From the NCBI GenBank assembly GCA_019695295.1, contig JAIBAH010000016.1:1-60284 (forward strand): DNA of 60,284 bases. Reading direction: 5' to 3'. Made by a program: the position numbers and the translations under genes. The notes below the pieces were generated by a model, which was not told where the DNA came from, made no database searches, and saw only the letters and a list, made by a program, of their open reading frames with translations. Shown here in pieces: positions 9,627 through 17,600 of the stretch. Origin of the DNA: Bacteroidia bacterium (GTDB lineage: Bacteria > Bacteroidota > Bacteroidia > J057). The first letter of the stretch is position 1, and each line of letters opens with the position of its first letter.

Positions 9627-10076
9627 TTACTTATTTCTGATTTTATCCAGCAGTTGATTGAGCAACTCCGCTTCAGACTCGGTAAGCATAAGTAAATCCT
9701 CAAAGGTAGTCTCTACAGAATCTATTTCCTTCAGGATACTCAGCCCGGCCTCGCTGATCCGGATATCCACAAGCCTTCTGTCTTTTTTACACTTGTGTTT
9801 CTCAACATATCCTTTTGCTTCCAGTCTGTCAATCAGACGGGAAGTATCCGGCATTTTATCTATCATCCTTTCCTTTATAATGGTATTGGAAACATAAGCC
9901 GGGTATTGACCTCTCAGGATTCTTAGTACGTTAAACTGCTGAATTGTGATACCATAAGGTTCAATTTTATTTTTCAGTTCCAGTTCTATGTAATTGCTTG
10001 TAAAGGTAATATTAATCAGTGCTTTGATTCTCTGATTCCTGAATTTACTTTGCTTAATTTCTTCCTCTATATTCAT
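9627..10076 (-). CDS. MarR-family transcriptional regulator
   Basis: A 149-residue winged-helix regulator. The recognition region reads TIQQFNVLRILRG, then MPDTSRLIDRLEAKGYVE, followed by the wing with the family's D-x-R signature (KKDRRLVDIRIS). The C-terminal helix rich in Leu and Glu would form the dimer interface. I start at MNIEEE (10076); the frame extends to 10121, but the extra 15 residues (MIKQYILPYRLIVII) do not look like this family. MarR proteins usually bind a palindrome in their own or a neighbouring promoter and release it on binding a phenolic ligand or on oxidation. No divergent partner gene is next to it, so its targets are unknown. It has its own terminator. Confidence 0.85.
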   Translation of the reverse strand: MNIEEEIKQSKFRNQRIKALINITFTSNYIELELKNKIEPYGITIQQFNVLRILRGQYPAYVSNTIIKERMIDKMPDTSRLIDRLEAKGYVEKHKCKKDRRLVDIRISEAGLSILKEIDSVETTFEDLLMLTESEAELLNQLLDKIRNK

Positions 10077-10195
10077 GATAATCACAATGAGTCTGTATGG
10101 TAAAATATATTGTTTTATCAATATTTTTAATCCTTTTTTTCCAATTTCTAAATCATTTCAGAAAAATATCCCAATGAGTTTTGAAATTTTCTATT

Positions 10196-10237
10196 AAAAA
10201 CGATAACTTTTACACATTGTCTGTGCAAAAGTCATCG
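10196..10237 (-). terminator. Hairpin terminator of nuoD
   Basis: A 16-position stem (10201-10216 with 10222-10237) with a 5-base loop. It pairs fully, using two G-U pairs, only when read on the minus strand, and is followed there by TTTTT (10196-10200). It lies 35 bases beyond the nuoD stop. Confidence 0.85.
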
Positions 10238-10271
10238 CTTATATTATGTTATAATGTATAACTAACTTTTC

Positions 10272-11564
10272 TTATTTATCCGCTTCTCCCATTACAGGGT
10301 CAATAGAACCGATAAGTACTACTGTATCTGCAATCATAGAGCCTTCCAGCATTTTTTCAAGCATCTGAAGGTTAGAGAAAGAAGGAGATTTAATCTTACA
10401 ACGCCAGGGGGAGCCGGTACCGTCTGAAATCAGATGGAATCCAAGTTCGCCTTTAGGGCCTTCAATTGCTGAATAAATTTCGGCTCCTTTAGGGGGACAA
10501 ACGCCCATATCTGTCATCATAAAATCATGAATCATCCCTTCCATGGAGTAATATACCTCGTTTTTGGAAGGATACGTATGTTTCGCATTGTCTGCACGGA
10601 TATCTCCTGAAGGAATAGACTCGAGCAACTGATCAAGCAGTCTGATACTCTGGGCGATTTCTTCCATTCTTATCTGAAAACGGGCAAAACAATCTCCTTC
10701 ATCCCGGACAGGAATATCAAAATCCAGTTTATCATATACCAGATAAGGTTCGAATAAACGAATGTCATGAGGAACACCGGAAGCCCTTAAACTCGGGCCG
10801 GTAAAGCCCATTGCGATTGCGTCTTCTTTGGATACAACTCCAATCCCTATATTCCGGCGATACCAGATTCCGTTATTGGTAAGAAGCTTTTTCCAGCTTT
10901 TAAATTCTTTTTTGAAATTTTCTTTCCAGTTGATGATTCCTTTTCTGATATCGTCAGATAAATCATACTGAATCCCTCCGATACGGCAATGACTTACAGT
11001 AAAACGAACGCCTGCCATTTTATCGAATAAATCATACAGATTTTCTCTTTCTCTGAAAGTCCAGAGGAACATGGAAATCGCTCCTGCGTCCATTACCATT
11101 GTACCAAGCCAAAGTAAGTGGGCAGAAATTCTTGCCATTTCGCAGGCAATCGTACGAATCCACTGCGCCCTGTAAGGAACTTCAACTCCGGCTAATTTTT
11201 CCACAGCAAGACACCAGGCCACATTATTGGAATAAGGAGCCAGATAATCCATGCGGTCGGTATAGGGCATAAATTCCTGATAGGTTTTATTTTCAGCGAG
11301 TTTTTCCACTCCTCTGTGAAGATATCCAACATCTACCACTGATTTCAAAATCAGCTCACCGTTTACCTGAATGACGCAGCGCAGTACGCCATGAGTAGCC
11401 GGGTGCTGAGGTCCCAGATTGATAGTCATTAAGGTTCCCAGCGGGTCCTCATCCACTTCTACTGATGTATGTTTATCTTCTAATCTCCGGTAAATTGCGT
11501 CCTGATGCTTTGGAAAAAACGTCAGGTTTACCTTATCACGGAAAGCGTACACTTTATTGCTCAT
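10272..11564 (-). CDS. nuoD: NADH-quinone oxidoreductase subunit D (complex I 49 kDa subunit)
   Basis: 430 residues, usual for NuoD. Clear signatures: NLGPQHPATHGVLR near residue 50, GYLHRGVEKLAE, the MPYTDRMDYLAP motif that shapes the quinone site, and a C-terminal DPVMGEADK end. NuoD sits in the peripheral arm of complex I at the membrane interface, where the quinone is reduced. The gene stands alone: its neighbours are tpx upstream and marR downstream, each in a separate unit with its own hairpin or promoter, and no nuoABC or nuoEFG is within the window. About 45 residues precede the first conserved motif, as in several Bacteroidota versions. No domain is missing. Confidence 0.97.
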   Translation of the reverse strand: MSNKVYAFRDKVNLTFFPKHQDAIYRRLEDKHTSVEVDEDPLGTLMTINLGPQHPATHGVLRCVIQVNGELILKSVVDVGYLHRGVEKLAENKTYQEFMPYTDRMDYLAPYSNNVAWCLAVEKLAGVEVPYRAQWIRTIACEMARISAHLLWLGTMVMDAGAISMFLWTFRERENLYDLFDKMAGVRFTVSHCRIGGIQYDLSDDIRKGIINWKENFKKEFKSWKKLLTNNGIWYRRNIGIGVVSKEDAIAMGFTGPSLRASGVPHDIRLFEPYLVYDKLDFDIPVRDEGDCFARFQIRMEEIAQSIRLLDQLLESIPSGDIRADNAKHTYPSKNEVYYSMEGMIHDFMMTDMGVCPPKGAEIYSAIEGPKGELGFHLISDGTGSPWRCKIKSPSFSNLQMLEKMLEGSMIADTVVLIGSIDPVMGEADK

Positions 11565-11633
11565 ACTTTAAATAATATATCAGGATAATTATTCTATTTA
11601 GTTTCCCTAAAAAACTTTATCTGGGATTGCGGA

Positions 11634-11664
11634 CAAAATTGATATTTTTTTTTCAGAACGCAAA
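11634..11664 (-). promoter_or_regulatory. Probable promoter of nuoD
   Basis: On the minus strand TTTG (11661-11664), 19 bases, then CAATTTTG (11634-11641). The -7 box differs from TAnnTTTG at the first base only. It lies about 70 bases upstream of the nuoD ATG and inside the tpx-nuoD gap, supporting independent transcription. Confidence 0.45.
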
Positions 11665-11701
11665 GCCTTCAGGAAAAGTTTTCGGGGAATCAGGAATTCT
11701 T

Positions 11702-12220
11702 TTATTTTTTCAGGTATTTTTCCACCACCTTCAGGATTGCGTCATAATCCGGCTCCATGCCGATAGAAGGTACTAATTCTGAATAGCGGATGACAAATTT
11801 GCTGTCCACTACGAAAGCACAGCGCGCTGAAAGCCCTTTCATACTTCCCTCCATGATTTCAACCCCGAAATCCTGATTAAAATCATTGTAACGATAATCT
11901 GAACCCAGCTCTACGTTAGCGATACCTTCTGCTCCACAAAAGCGCTTTTGAGCAAAGGGTAAATCCCTTGAGATAATCAGCGTTTTTACTCCTTCAAACT
12001 CGCTCATTAATTCATTGAACTTTCGGGTTTCTGTCTGACATACTCCAGTATCTATACTCGGAATGCCTAAAATAACCTTCACCGGTTCATTGATATCATA
12101 CAGACTGATTTCAGTCAAATCATTTTTTACAAAGGTAATATCCGGAGCTTCCTCCCCAACCTGTGGGATACCTCCTGCGATTTTTATATTTTTGTCACCT
12201 ATTTTTATGCTGTTTGCCAT
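11702..12220 (-). CDS. tpx: Thiol peroxidase, atypical 2-Cys peroxiredoxin
   Basis: 172 residues. The peroxidatic Cys is at about position 61 in PSIDTGVCQTETRKFNE and the resolving Cys at about 95 in RFCGAEGI, the spacing expected of Tpx. The protein reduces hydrogen peroxide and small organic peroxides in the cytoplasm, forming an intramolecular disulfide that thioredoxin then reduces. The TGVC active-site context and the SxDLPFAQ stretch are typical. It is transcribed from its own consensus promoter just upstream; the 137-base gap to nuoD downstream holds that gene's probable promoter. Confidence 0.96.
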   Translation of the reverse strand: MANSIKIGDKNIKIAGGIPQVGEEAPDITFVKNDLTEISLYDINEPVKVILGIPSIDTGVCQTETRKFNELMSEFEGVKTLIISRDLPFAQKRFCGAEGIANVELGSDYRYNDFNQDFGVEIMEGSMKGLSARCAFVVDSKFVIRYSELVPSIGMEPDYDAILKVVEKYLKK

Positions 12221-12268
12221 AACGTATTAATATTTGGGGGCAAATTTCAGAATTTAAGTTTGAAAAGT

Positions 12269-12299
12269 CAAATTTATTTTTGTGTATTTCTTTTTCAAA
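12269..12299 (-). promoter_or_regulatory. Promoter of tpx
   Basis: On the minus strand TTTG (12296-12299), exactly 19 bases, then TAAATTTG (12269-12276): a full match to the Bacteroidota consensus. Predicted start near 12262, about 40 bases before the tpx ATG. Confidence 0.7.
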
Positions 12300-12370
12300 A
12301 CTGTATATTTTTCAGTTTTTTAATTTAAGTGCTTTCTTTTTACGACTTTATGCTGGTAACCGGGATGATT

Positions 12371-13141
12371 TTATTTCTTTTTGAAGGCCTGAATTGCTTT
12401 TCTTGTAAAGTCGGAAAGTACGAGTTCTCCACTCATTCCGGCTCTTTGTATGAGGAGTTCGTCCCAGTTTTCAGTTCCCTCCCAAAATACATTTTTAAGC
12501 ATCTGCATTGCCTGAGGATTGGATTTGCTTAGTGTCGTGGCCAGTTTTTCGATGGCTGTGTCCATTTCTTCCGTTGTATCAAATACTTCGGCATAAAGCC
12601 CTTTTTCTTTAGCCCATTCGGCAGAATAAAAAACTGAAGCGTTGATACTCATCTGTGAAAAGGCAGAAAGTCCGGTTTTTCGCTGAACAGCAGGTCCTAC
12701 CACGAAAGGACCTATTCCAACGGCGAGTTCGCTCAGCTTTACTTCCGCTTTTCGGGTAGCAAAACAATAATCTACTGCTGATGCTACTCCTACTCCTCCG
12801 CCTACGGCTCTGCCCTGTACCCTTCCTATGATAAATTTGGGGGCTTTACGGCAGGCATTGATGACCCTGGCAAACCCTGAAAAGAAAGCAAGGCCTGTGC
12901 TTTTGTCCTCAATGGCAATGAGTTCATCAAAAGAAGCTCCTGCACAAAAGGCTTTTTCTCCTTCGGATTTCAGGATAATCACGCGAATCTCCGGGTCATT
13001 ACCGGCCCGGGTAATTGTTTCTGCAAGTTCTGATAATATTGCCCCCGGCAAAGAGTTGCTCTGAGGATGAAAAAACGTAATGATTCCGGTATTTTCCTGA
13101 ACCGTTAATTTTACGTATGCCTGTGAATTGATTTCAGTCAT
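12371..13141 (-). CDS. Enoyl-CoA hydratase/isomerase family protein, methylglutaconyl-CoA hydratase-like
   Basis: 256 residues of crotonase fold. I start at the ATG at 13141 (MTEINSQ) rather than the TTG three codons earlier. The first oxyanion-hole strand is CAGASFDEL and the second is GRAVGGGVGVASAVDYCFAT, followed by KLSELAVGIGPFVVGPA. The Glu that normally follows GGG in enoyl-CoA hydratase (GGGxE) is replaced by Gly, while the second acidic residue (SEL) is kept. The pattern resembles the Bacteroidota branch often labelled methylglutaconyl-CoA hydratase of leucine degradation, but no leucine-catabolic gene is nearby. The substrate is therefore uncertain; the superfamily is secure. Confidence 0.85.
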   Translation of the reverse strand: MTEINSQAYVKLTVQENTGIITFFHPQSNSLPGAILSELAETITRAGNDPEIRVIILKSEGEKAFCAGASFDELIAIEDKSTGLAFFSGFARVINACRKAPKFIIGRVQGRAVGGGVGVASAVDYCFATRKAEVKLSELAVGIGPFVVGPAVQRKTGLSAFSQMSINASVFYSAEWAKEKGLYAEVFDTTEEMDTAIEKLATTLSKSNPQAMQMLKNVFWEGTENWDELLIQRAGMSGELVLSDFTRKAIQAFKKK

Positions 13142-13251
13142 TTTCAGCAATGAGTTTTTATTTAAATAATAGAATACAAAGCAGATAGTCCGAATGTTTT
13201 GAGACCGGCTCTGATATATTGCTGCAAAATAACTACATTAATTATAAATAA

Positions 13252-13290
13252 AAAAATCTCACAAGGTCACCTCGTAAGATTTTTTATTTC
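13252..13290 (-). terminator. Orphan terminator-like hairpin
   Basis: A 15-position stem (13252-13266 with 13270-13284) with a 3-base loop. Read on the minus strand its two imperfect positions become G-U pairs and an A/T-rich run follows; on the plus strand they are mismatches. A minus-strand terminator here has no gene upstream of it that I can identify, because the next minus-strand gene starts at 17440. Confidence 0.5.
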
Positions 13291-13543
13291 AGGATTAGTT
13301 TCAATTTCCCCGAGAAACTATGAGAAGTATTTCACTTTTAATTTCACTAATATATACAAAAACGCTGAACAGGTTAAAAGGGTTGCTTGGGTTTCTCGTA
13401 TTTTTTATTTAGAGTATCCTAAAAAAGTATTTTCATCAAAATAAACCTTCGCTATTGGCTAAATTCCCTCTTTCCGGAAAATTATTTTTTCAATTATTTA
13501 CCCCGGACTTTCATTCCTGTTACCTACATTTTCTTTTTTATGA

Positions 13544-13551
13544 TATCTTTG
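13544..13551 (+). promoter_or_regulatory. -7 box of the amylase gene
   Basis: TATCTTTG matches TAnnTTTG and lies 25 bases before the ATG. I see no clear TTTG 19-21 bases upstream, so only half of the promoter is supported. Confidence 0.4.
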
Positions 13552-13576
13552 CAAAATCAATTAACGAAAAAAATCA

Positions 13577-15427
13577 ATGACTCATAAATTCGGATTATTT
13601 TTTATTTTATCGGTACTTTGTCGGATTCTTCAGGGGCAAATAGCGGAAATCGCTCCGCCAAACTGGTGGCCGGGAATGCAAAATCCTCTTTTGCAGGTAA
13701 TGGTAAAAGGAGAAAATATCAGTAGTTTTACTCCGGTAATACGGGCTGAGGGGATTACCTTACAATCGGTGCATAAAGCGGAAAGTAAAAATTATTTATT
13801 TCTGGATTTGATTTTTTCGCCAAAAATAAAAGCGGGCAGTTTCAGGATTGAGTTTCAGAAAAACGGCAAAACGGCTTTTCATTATGATTACCCTGTTTAT
13901 GACAGAAAAAACCCTTCCCGTATAAAAGGGTTTGATGCTTCGGATGTAGTGTATCTGATTACGCCTGACCGTTTTGCAAACGGAAACCCCTCCAATGACA
14001 GTATGACCGGAATGCTCGAAAACGAAGTAAACCGGAACAAAGAAGGAGAAAGACACGGGGGAGATATCCGGGGTATGATTGACCATCTGGATTATATTGC
14101 TGCAATGGGTTTTACTGCGATATGGCCTACACCCCTTCTGGAAAATAATATGCCGGATTATTCTTATCATGGATATGCGATAACGCATCACTACAAACCT
14201 GACCCCCGCTTCGGGACGATGGAGGACTATAAAGAACTTGCTCAAAAGGCCAGGGAAAAAGGGATAAAGCTCATTTTTGACGGAGTAATCAATCATACGG
14301 GATCTTATCATTGGTGGATGAAGGATTTACCGTTCAAAGATTGGATTAACTATCCGGATTCTGCACGAATGACAAGTCACAGAAGGACGGTTAATCAGGA
14401 TTTATATGCTTCTCAGTATGATTACGAAGACATGACGAAAGGATGGTTTGTCGGTACAATGCCGGATATGAATGGATTGAATCCTTTTTTAGCCAATTAT
14501 CTCATTCAAAATTCTATATGGTGGATTGAGACTTTGGGGTTAGGGGGAATTCGTCAGGATACTTACGGGTATTCTGATAAGAAATTCCTAAAAGAATGGA
14601 GTTGTCGAATCATGGCAGAATATCCTGAGTTCAGCATCGTAGGGGAAGAATGGAGCCTGAATCCACTGATTACTGCTTATTGGCAAAAAGGGAAGAAAAA
14701 TCAGGATGGGTATGAGGGTTGTTTGAAAAGTATCATGGATTTTCCGCTTCAGCATGCGCTGGTTAAGGCACTAAATGAGCCGGAATCTAATGATTATACG
14801 AAAGGGCTTCCGCGTTTGTATGAGGCACTCGCCAATGATTTTGTCTATGCTGACCCCAAAAATATCCTTATCTTCGGAGATAATCATGACATGGACAGAC
14901 TTTTCACTCAGCTTCATCATGATGTGGACCTGACGGAAATGGCATTGACTTATCTTTTGACAACCAGAGGAATTCCGCAGGTGTATTATGGTACAGAGGT
15001 TTTGATGGAGAATTCCGCTCATCCCGATAATCACGGATATATCCGTTCTGATTTTCCGGGAGGCTGGAAGGAGGATGTCGTAAACGGATTTACAGGCAAA
15101 GGCCTGACCACAGACCAAATCCGGATTCAGTCCTTCCTGCGGCAAATGCTGAACTGGAGAAAAAATGCCTCAGTCATTCATCAGGGAAAAACGCTTCATT
15201 TTGCCCCTTTTCAGAATATGTATGTATATTTCCGTTTTACTGAAAAAGAAATGGTCATGGTGGTAATGAACAAGAATTCGGCTCCAATGCCTTTGGATAC
15301 CCGGAGATTAGCAGAAATACTCAAAGGGAAAACGACAGCAAAAGCGGTTTTTTCCGGCAAAACATCTTCTCTCTCCGAAGGATTGACGGTTCCTCCAAAA
15401 TCTGCTGTGATTTTTGAGTTATACTAA
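13577..15427 (+). CDS. Secreted GH13 cyclomaltodextrinase/neopullulanase-type alpha-glucanase
   Basis: 616 residues with a signal peptide ending LQGQ. The N-terminal domain (about 22-110) has the PPNWWPGMQNPLLQ and KNYLFLDL motifs of cyclomaltodextrinase N-terminal domains. The TIM barrel runs from about 120 to 520: GGDIRGMIDHLDYI, DGVINHTG, nucleophile Asp328 in GGIRQDTYGY, acid/base Glu357 in VGEEW, and the transition-state Asp438 in FGDNHDMDR. A C-terminal beta domain follows (about 535-616). It should hydrolyse alpha-1,4 links in cyclodextrins, pullulan or maltodextrins in the periplasm or at the outer membrane. No SusC/SusD pair, regulator or other glucan gene adjoins it, unlike classical sus loci, although a GT5 fragment lies 9 kb away. 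Confidence 0.93.
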   Translation: MTHKFGLFFILSVLCRILQGQIAEIAPPNWWPGMQNPLLQVMVKGENISSFTPVIRAEGITLQSVHKAESKNYLFLDLIFSPKIKAGSFRIEFQKNGKTAFHYDYPVYDRKNPSRIKGFDASDVVYLITPDRFANGNPSNDSMTGMLENEVNRNKEGERHGGDIRGMIDHLDYIAAMGFTAIWPTPLLENNMPDYSYHGYAITHHYKPDPRFGTMEDYKELAQKAREKGIKLIFDGVINHTGSYHWWMKDLPFKDWINYPDSARMTSHRRTVNQDLYASQYDYEDMTKGWFVGTMPDMNGLNPFLANYLIQNSIWWIETLGLGGIRQDTYGYSDKKFLKEWSCRIMAEYPEFSIVGEEWSLNPLITAYWQKGKKNQDGYEGCLKSIMDFPLQHALVKALNEPESNDYTKGLPRLYEALANDFVYADPKNILIFGDNHDMDRLFTQLHHDVDLTEMALTYLLTTRGIPQVYYGTEVLMENSAHPDNHGYIRSDFPGGWKEDVVNGFTGKGLTTDQIRIQSFLRQMLNWRKNASVIHQGKTLHFAPFQNMYVYFRFTEKEMVMVVMNKNSAPMPLDTRRLAEILKGKTTAKAVFSGKTSSLSEGLTVPPKSAVIFELY

Positions 15428-15730
15428 CGGACCTTCAATAAACAGCGAGCATGGAAATGGATTCGTACCGGAATCCCTGTATTAAAAAGGAATATTTTCA
15501 ATTTCATTAAGCATGAGAAAACAAACAACTCATCACTAAAACGATTAGTTAGGTTTTTTTGTATAAAAAAGTCTGAGATTATTTACTTCGTTACTACAGG
15601 CTTTCTCTTTTAATGATAAAACCATTTTTACGCTATCTCCCGAAACCATACATTTTCAACTATTTTTTGTTGTAATTTATCGGCAGGGGACCTGATATTT
15701 ACGGATTTTCCTATATTTGCAATAAAAAAT
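15428..15730. other. Intergenic region with a -7 box for the next gene
   Basis: About 300 bases. TATATTTG at 15712-15719 matches the -7 box and is 11 bases from the ATG at 15731, but no -33 TTTG is at the right distance. A weak 5-bp stem followed by T's lies near 15535-15562 and may end the amylase transcript. Confidence 0.4.
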
Positions 15731-16723
15731 ATGAAGCACTTACTATTACTAATCATCGCAATGATTCCTTTGTCAGAAATTGTTTCACAAAATGAATTTC
15801 ATAAAAGGATGATTCCTGTAGCAGAAGTATCGGGCATGTGGATGCCTGAAAGTAAATACCCTCCCTCAGGGCAGTTTTCGATGCCCAATGCCGGCTTTTT
15901 TGCTCAGATTCCGGTTTTGCAGAAAAAAGAAGACCGTCCGGTAACCGGAATTCCCTCCTTTCACCGGATTGCGCTGAATATCGGAAGTGACGCCGGGTTT
16001 CTGAGTATAAAAAATGACTCGGCGGTTAAACAGTCTGTCTGCCTTCAGCCACGGATCGGGATAACGGAATTCTGGTACAGCGGAAATAATACGCTATGGA
16101 TAGCCAACGCCACCCTGATGCCCGGATTCACTGCTTCTTCGATGAAACACAAAGGGTACGGACTCAGGGGAAAAGGATACCTGATTTACCGCAGGCAGCC
16201 GGTTCCCAAAGAGGAGTTTATGTTTTGGGCAGGAGCCGGATATTCCTACTGCTTTGGAAGGGGAATGATATATCCGATTCTGGGGGTAAGAGGGACTTTA
16301 AATAAAACGGAAACGCTGCATTATAATTTATTTTTCCCCTACAGCGCACGGGTTTATTTTCAGCCTTCGGAAGGATGGTTCGGGGCAGGACTTAGGATTA
16401 TTCAAAACGGAGGCGTTTATACAGACCGTGACGGGGTGATAGTTCCTGACAGAAAATCTGAAATTCTGCGTAACCGGGAAACCACCGGAGGATTGTATTT
16501 ATTTGCAGATATTGCCCGTTCTTACCGCTTTACGATAGATGGAGGAGGAATATTTTTCAGAAATTACTCCCAGGGAGGGCATCAAAGAGGATTAAAAAAA
16601 CCCAGTACAGTATATAGCATTTCTCCCGCACCTACTTATTATCTCAAGGCTTCGCTCAGCTTTTTGTTTGGAAGCAAAAAATACTCCGATGATTTTCAGA
16701 ATGAGCGAACCGGAAACTGGTAA
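15731..16723 (+). CDS. Outer-membrane beta-barrel-type protein of unknown function
   Basis: 330 residues with a signal peptide (MKHLLLLIIAMIPLSEIVSQ). The rest is made of alternating hydrophobic and polar beta strands with many Gly, Tyr and Trp residues (for example FWAGAGYSYCFGRG, GWFGAGLRIIQNGG, TTGGLYLFADIARSY). It ends in a strand with LKASLSFLFG. This is the texture of Bacteroidota outer-membrane barrels of the DUF6268 or similar type; I do not recognise the exact family. The stop is 3 bases from the stop of the convergent DUF2490 gene, so the two transcripts must overlap or share a bidirectional end. Its role is unknown; it need not be linked to the amylase upstream. Confidence 0.75.
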   Translation: MKHLLLLIIAMIPLSEIVSQNEFHKRMIPVAEVSGMWMPESKYPPSGQFSMPNAGFFAQIPVLQKKEDRPVTGIPSFHRIALNIGSDAGFLSIKNDSAVKQSVCLQPRIGITEFWYSGNNTLWIANATLMPGFTASSMKHKGYGLRGKGYLIYRRQPVPKEEFMFWAGAGYSYCFGRGMIYPILGVRGTLNKTETLHYNLFFPYSARVYFQPSEGWFGAGLRIIQNGGVYTDRDGVIVPDRKSEILRNRETTGGLYLFADIARSYRFTIDGGGIFFRNYSQGGHQRGLKKPSTVYSISPAPTYYLKASLSFLFGSKKYSDDFQNERTGNW

Positions 16724-16726
16724 AAG

Positions 16727-17440
16727 TCAGGGGATATTGAGATTGAGGGTTGTGAGCCAGATATTCCGGAAAAAATCAGCATTATTTCCACGCTGAAAAA
16801 TAAGCTGGTATCCGGAAATTATCTCTGCCTGATGGTATCTGAGAGAAAACGAAAGGTAACTCCGGTTCTGATCCAGAGTGGTATTTTTACTTTGGGTTCT
16901 CAGGAAAAACTCATTCATCACATACAGTCCAATCTGATTAGCGTTAGTTCTCCTGTTAAGGGGAATCATCAGGGAGTTTTGCAGACGATACCGGTGCTGA
17001 ATAAAATGGTCTGAATCCTCCTTGCGAATTATCCGAAGCTCATACGCAATCCGGTTTTTATTTTGTAGCCCTCCCCGGAAATAAAAAGATTTGATACCAC
17101 CGAAAAATGTTCTTACCTCAGTGGTTTTAGCAAACTGATAAGCGCGGGAAGATAGCTCTGATGTACTAAAAAAAGCAACTGGAGAATATACTATCGTCCA
17201 GTCTTTGGGCATTTTGTAGTAGAGCCAGGCACGATAAGAAGTTGTTAGCGGATACTGAAACAAGTTGGGTACTCCGGGTTGATGTAAGTCAGACTGTGTA
17301 CGGTACTGAATATCCATCCCAATACTCCATTTAGGGTTAATCGGCTTGACTACATTGACTTTAGACCAGAACTCCTCTCTGTTTTGGGCTGAAACACTGA
17401 CCGTAGCGATAATCAAAAATATAAAACCTATCCATTTCAT
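16727..17440 (-). CDS. DUF2490-like outer-membrane protein
   Basis: 237 residues. A signal peptide (to SVSAQ) precedes a run of amphipathic strands. Features typical of DUF2490 are the start after the signal with FWSKVNVVKPINPKWSIGMD, the central QNKNRIAYELRII and HRYRLQNSLMIPL strands, and the end with an Arg/Asn-rich strand. Proteins of this family are predicted 10-14-strand barrels of unknown function. A TAAATTTG box (17445-17452) lies only 5 bases before the ATG, which would give a nearly leaderless message; I could not find a matching -33 element. Confidence 0.75.
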   Translation of the reverse strand: MKWIGFIFLIIATVSVSAQNREEFWSKVNVVKPINPKWSIGMDIQYRTQSDLHQPGVPNLFQYPLTTSYRAWLYYKMPKDWTIVYSPVAFFSTSELSSRAYQFAKTTEVRTFFGGIKSFYFRGGLQNKNRIAYELRIIRKEDSDHFIQHRYRLQNSLMIPLNRRTNANQIGLYVMNEFFLRTQSKNTTLDQNRSYLSFSLRYHQAEIISGYQLIFQRGNNADFFRNIWLTTLNLNIP

Positions 17441-17495
17441 CCTGCAAATTTACAACGACTTTGCCTAATCGATTTGTATCATAAGTTACAAAGCA

Positions 17496-17537
17496 ATAAA
17501 AAAAGGACACCTGAACTCCTATTTTTCAGGTATCCTT
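17496..17537 (-). terminator. Terminator of the BNR-repeat gene
   Basis: A 12-position stem (17503-17514 with 17526-17537), fully paired on the minus strand with one G-U, followed there by seven T's. It lies about 65 bases beyond the stop at 17601. A second, imperfect hairpin at 17548-17585 precedes it, so the gene ends in two tandem stems. Confidence 0.8.
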
Positions 17538-17600
17538 CTATAAAAAGCCCAAGTCACCTTTCAGCGTGTGAAAAGCGACTTTGGGAGTATCTGTAAATTA

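Larger units (their letters stand above)
13142..13576. other. Intergenic region between divergent genes, with an orphan hairpin
   Basis: About 435 bases between the minus-strand hydratase and the plus-strand amylase. It contains a terminator-like hairpin at 13252-13290 and the amylase -7 box at 13544-13551. Frames here, such as 13199-13444, look random in composition and lack a credible start. Confidence 0.6.

Noticed and set aside
13199-13444. Plus-strand frame of 81 codons before the amylase
   Set aside because: It crosses the orphan terminator hairpin and contains no recognisable motif or good start codon.
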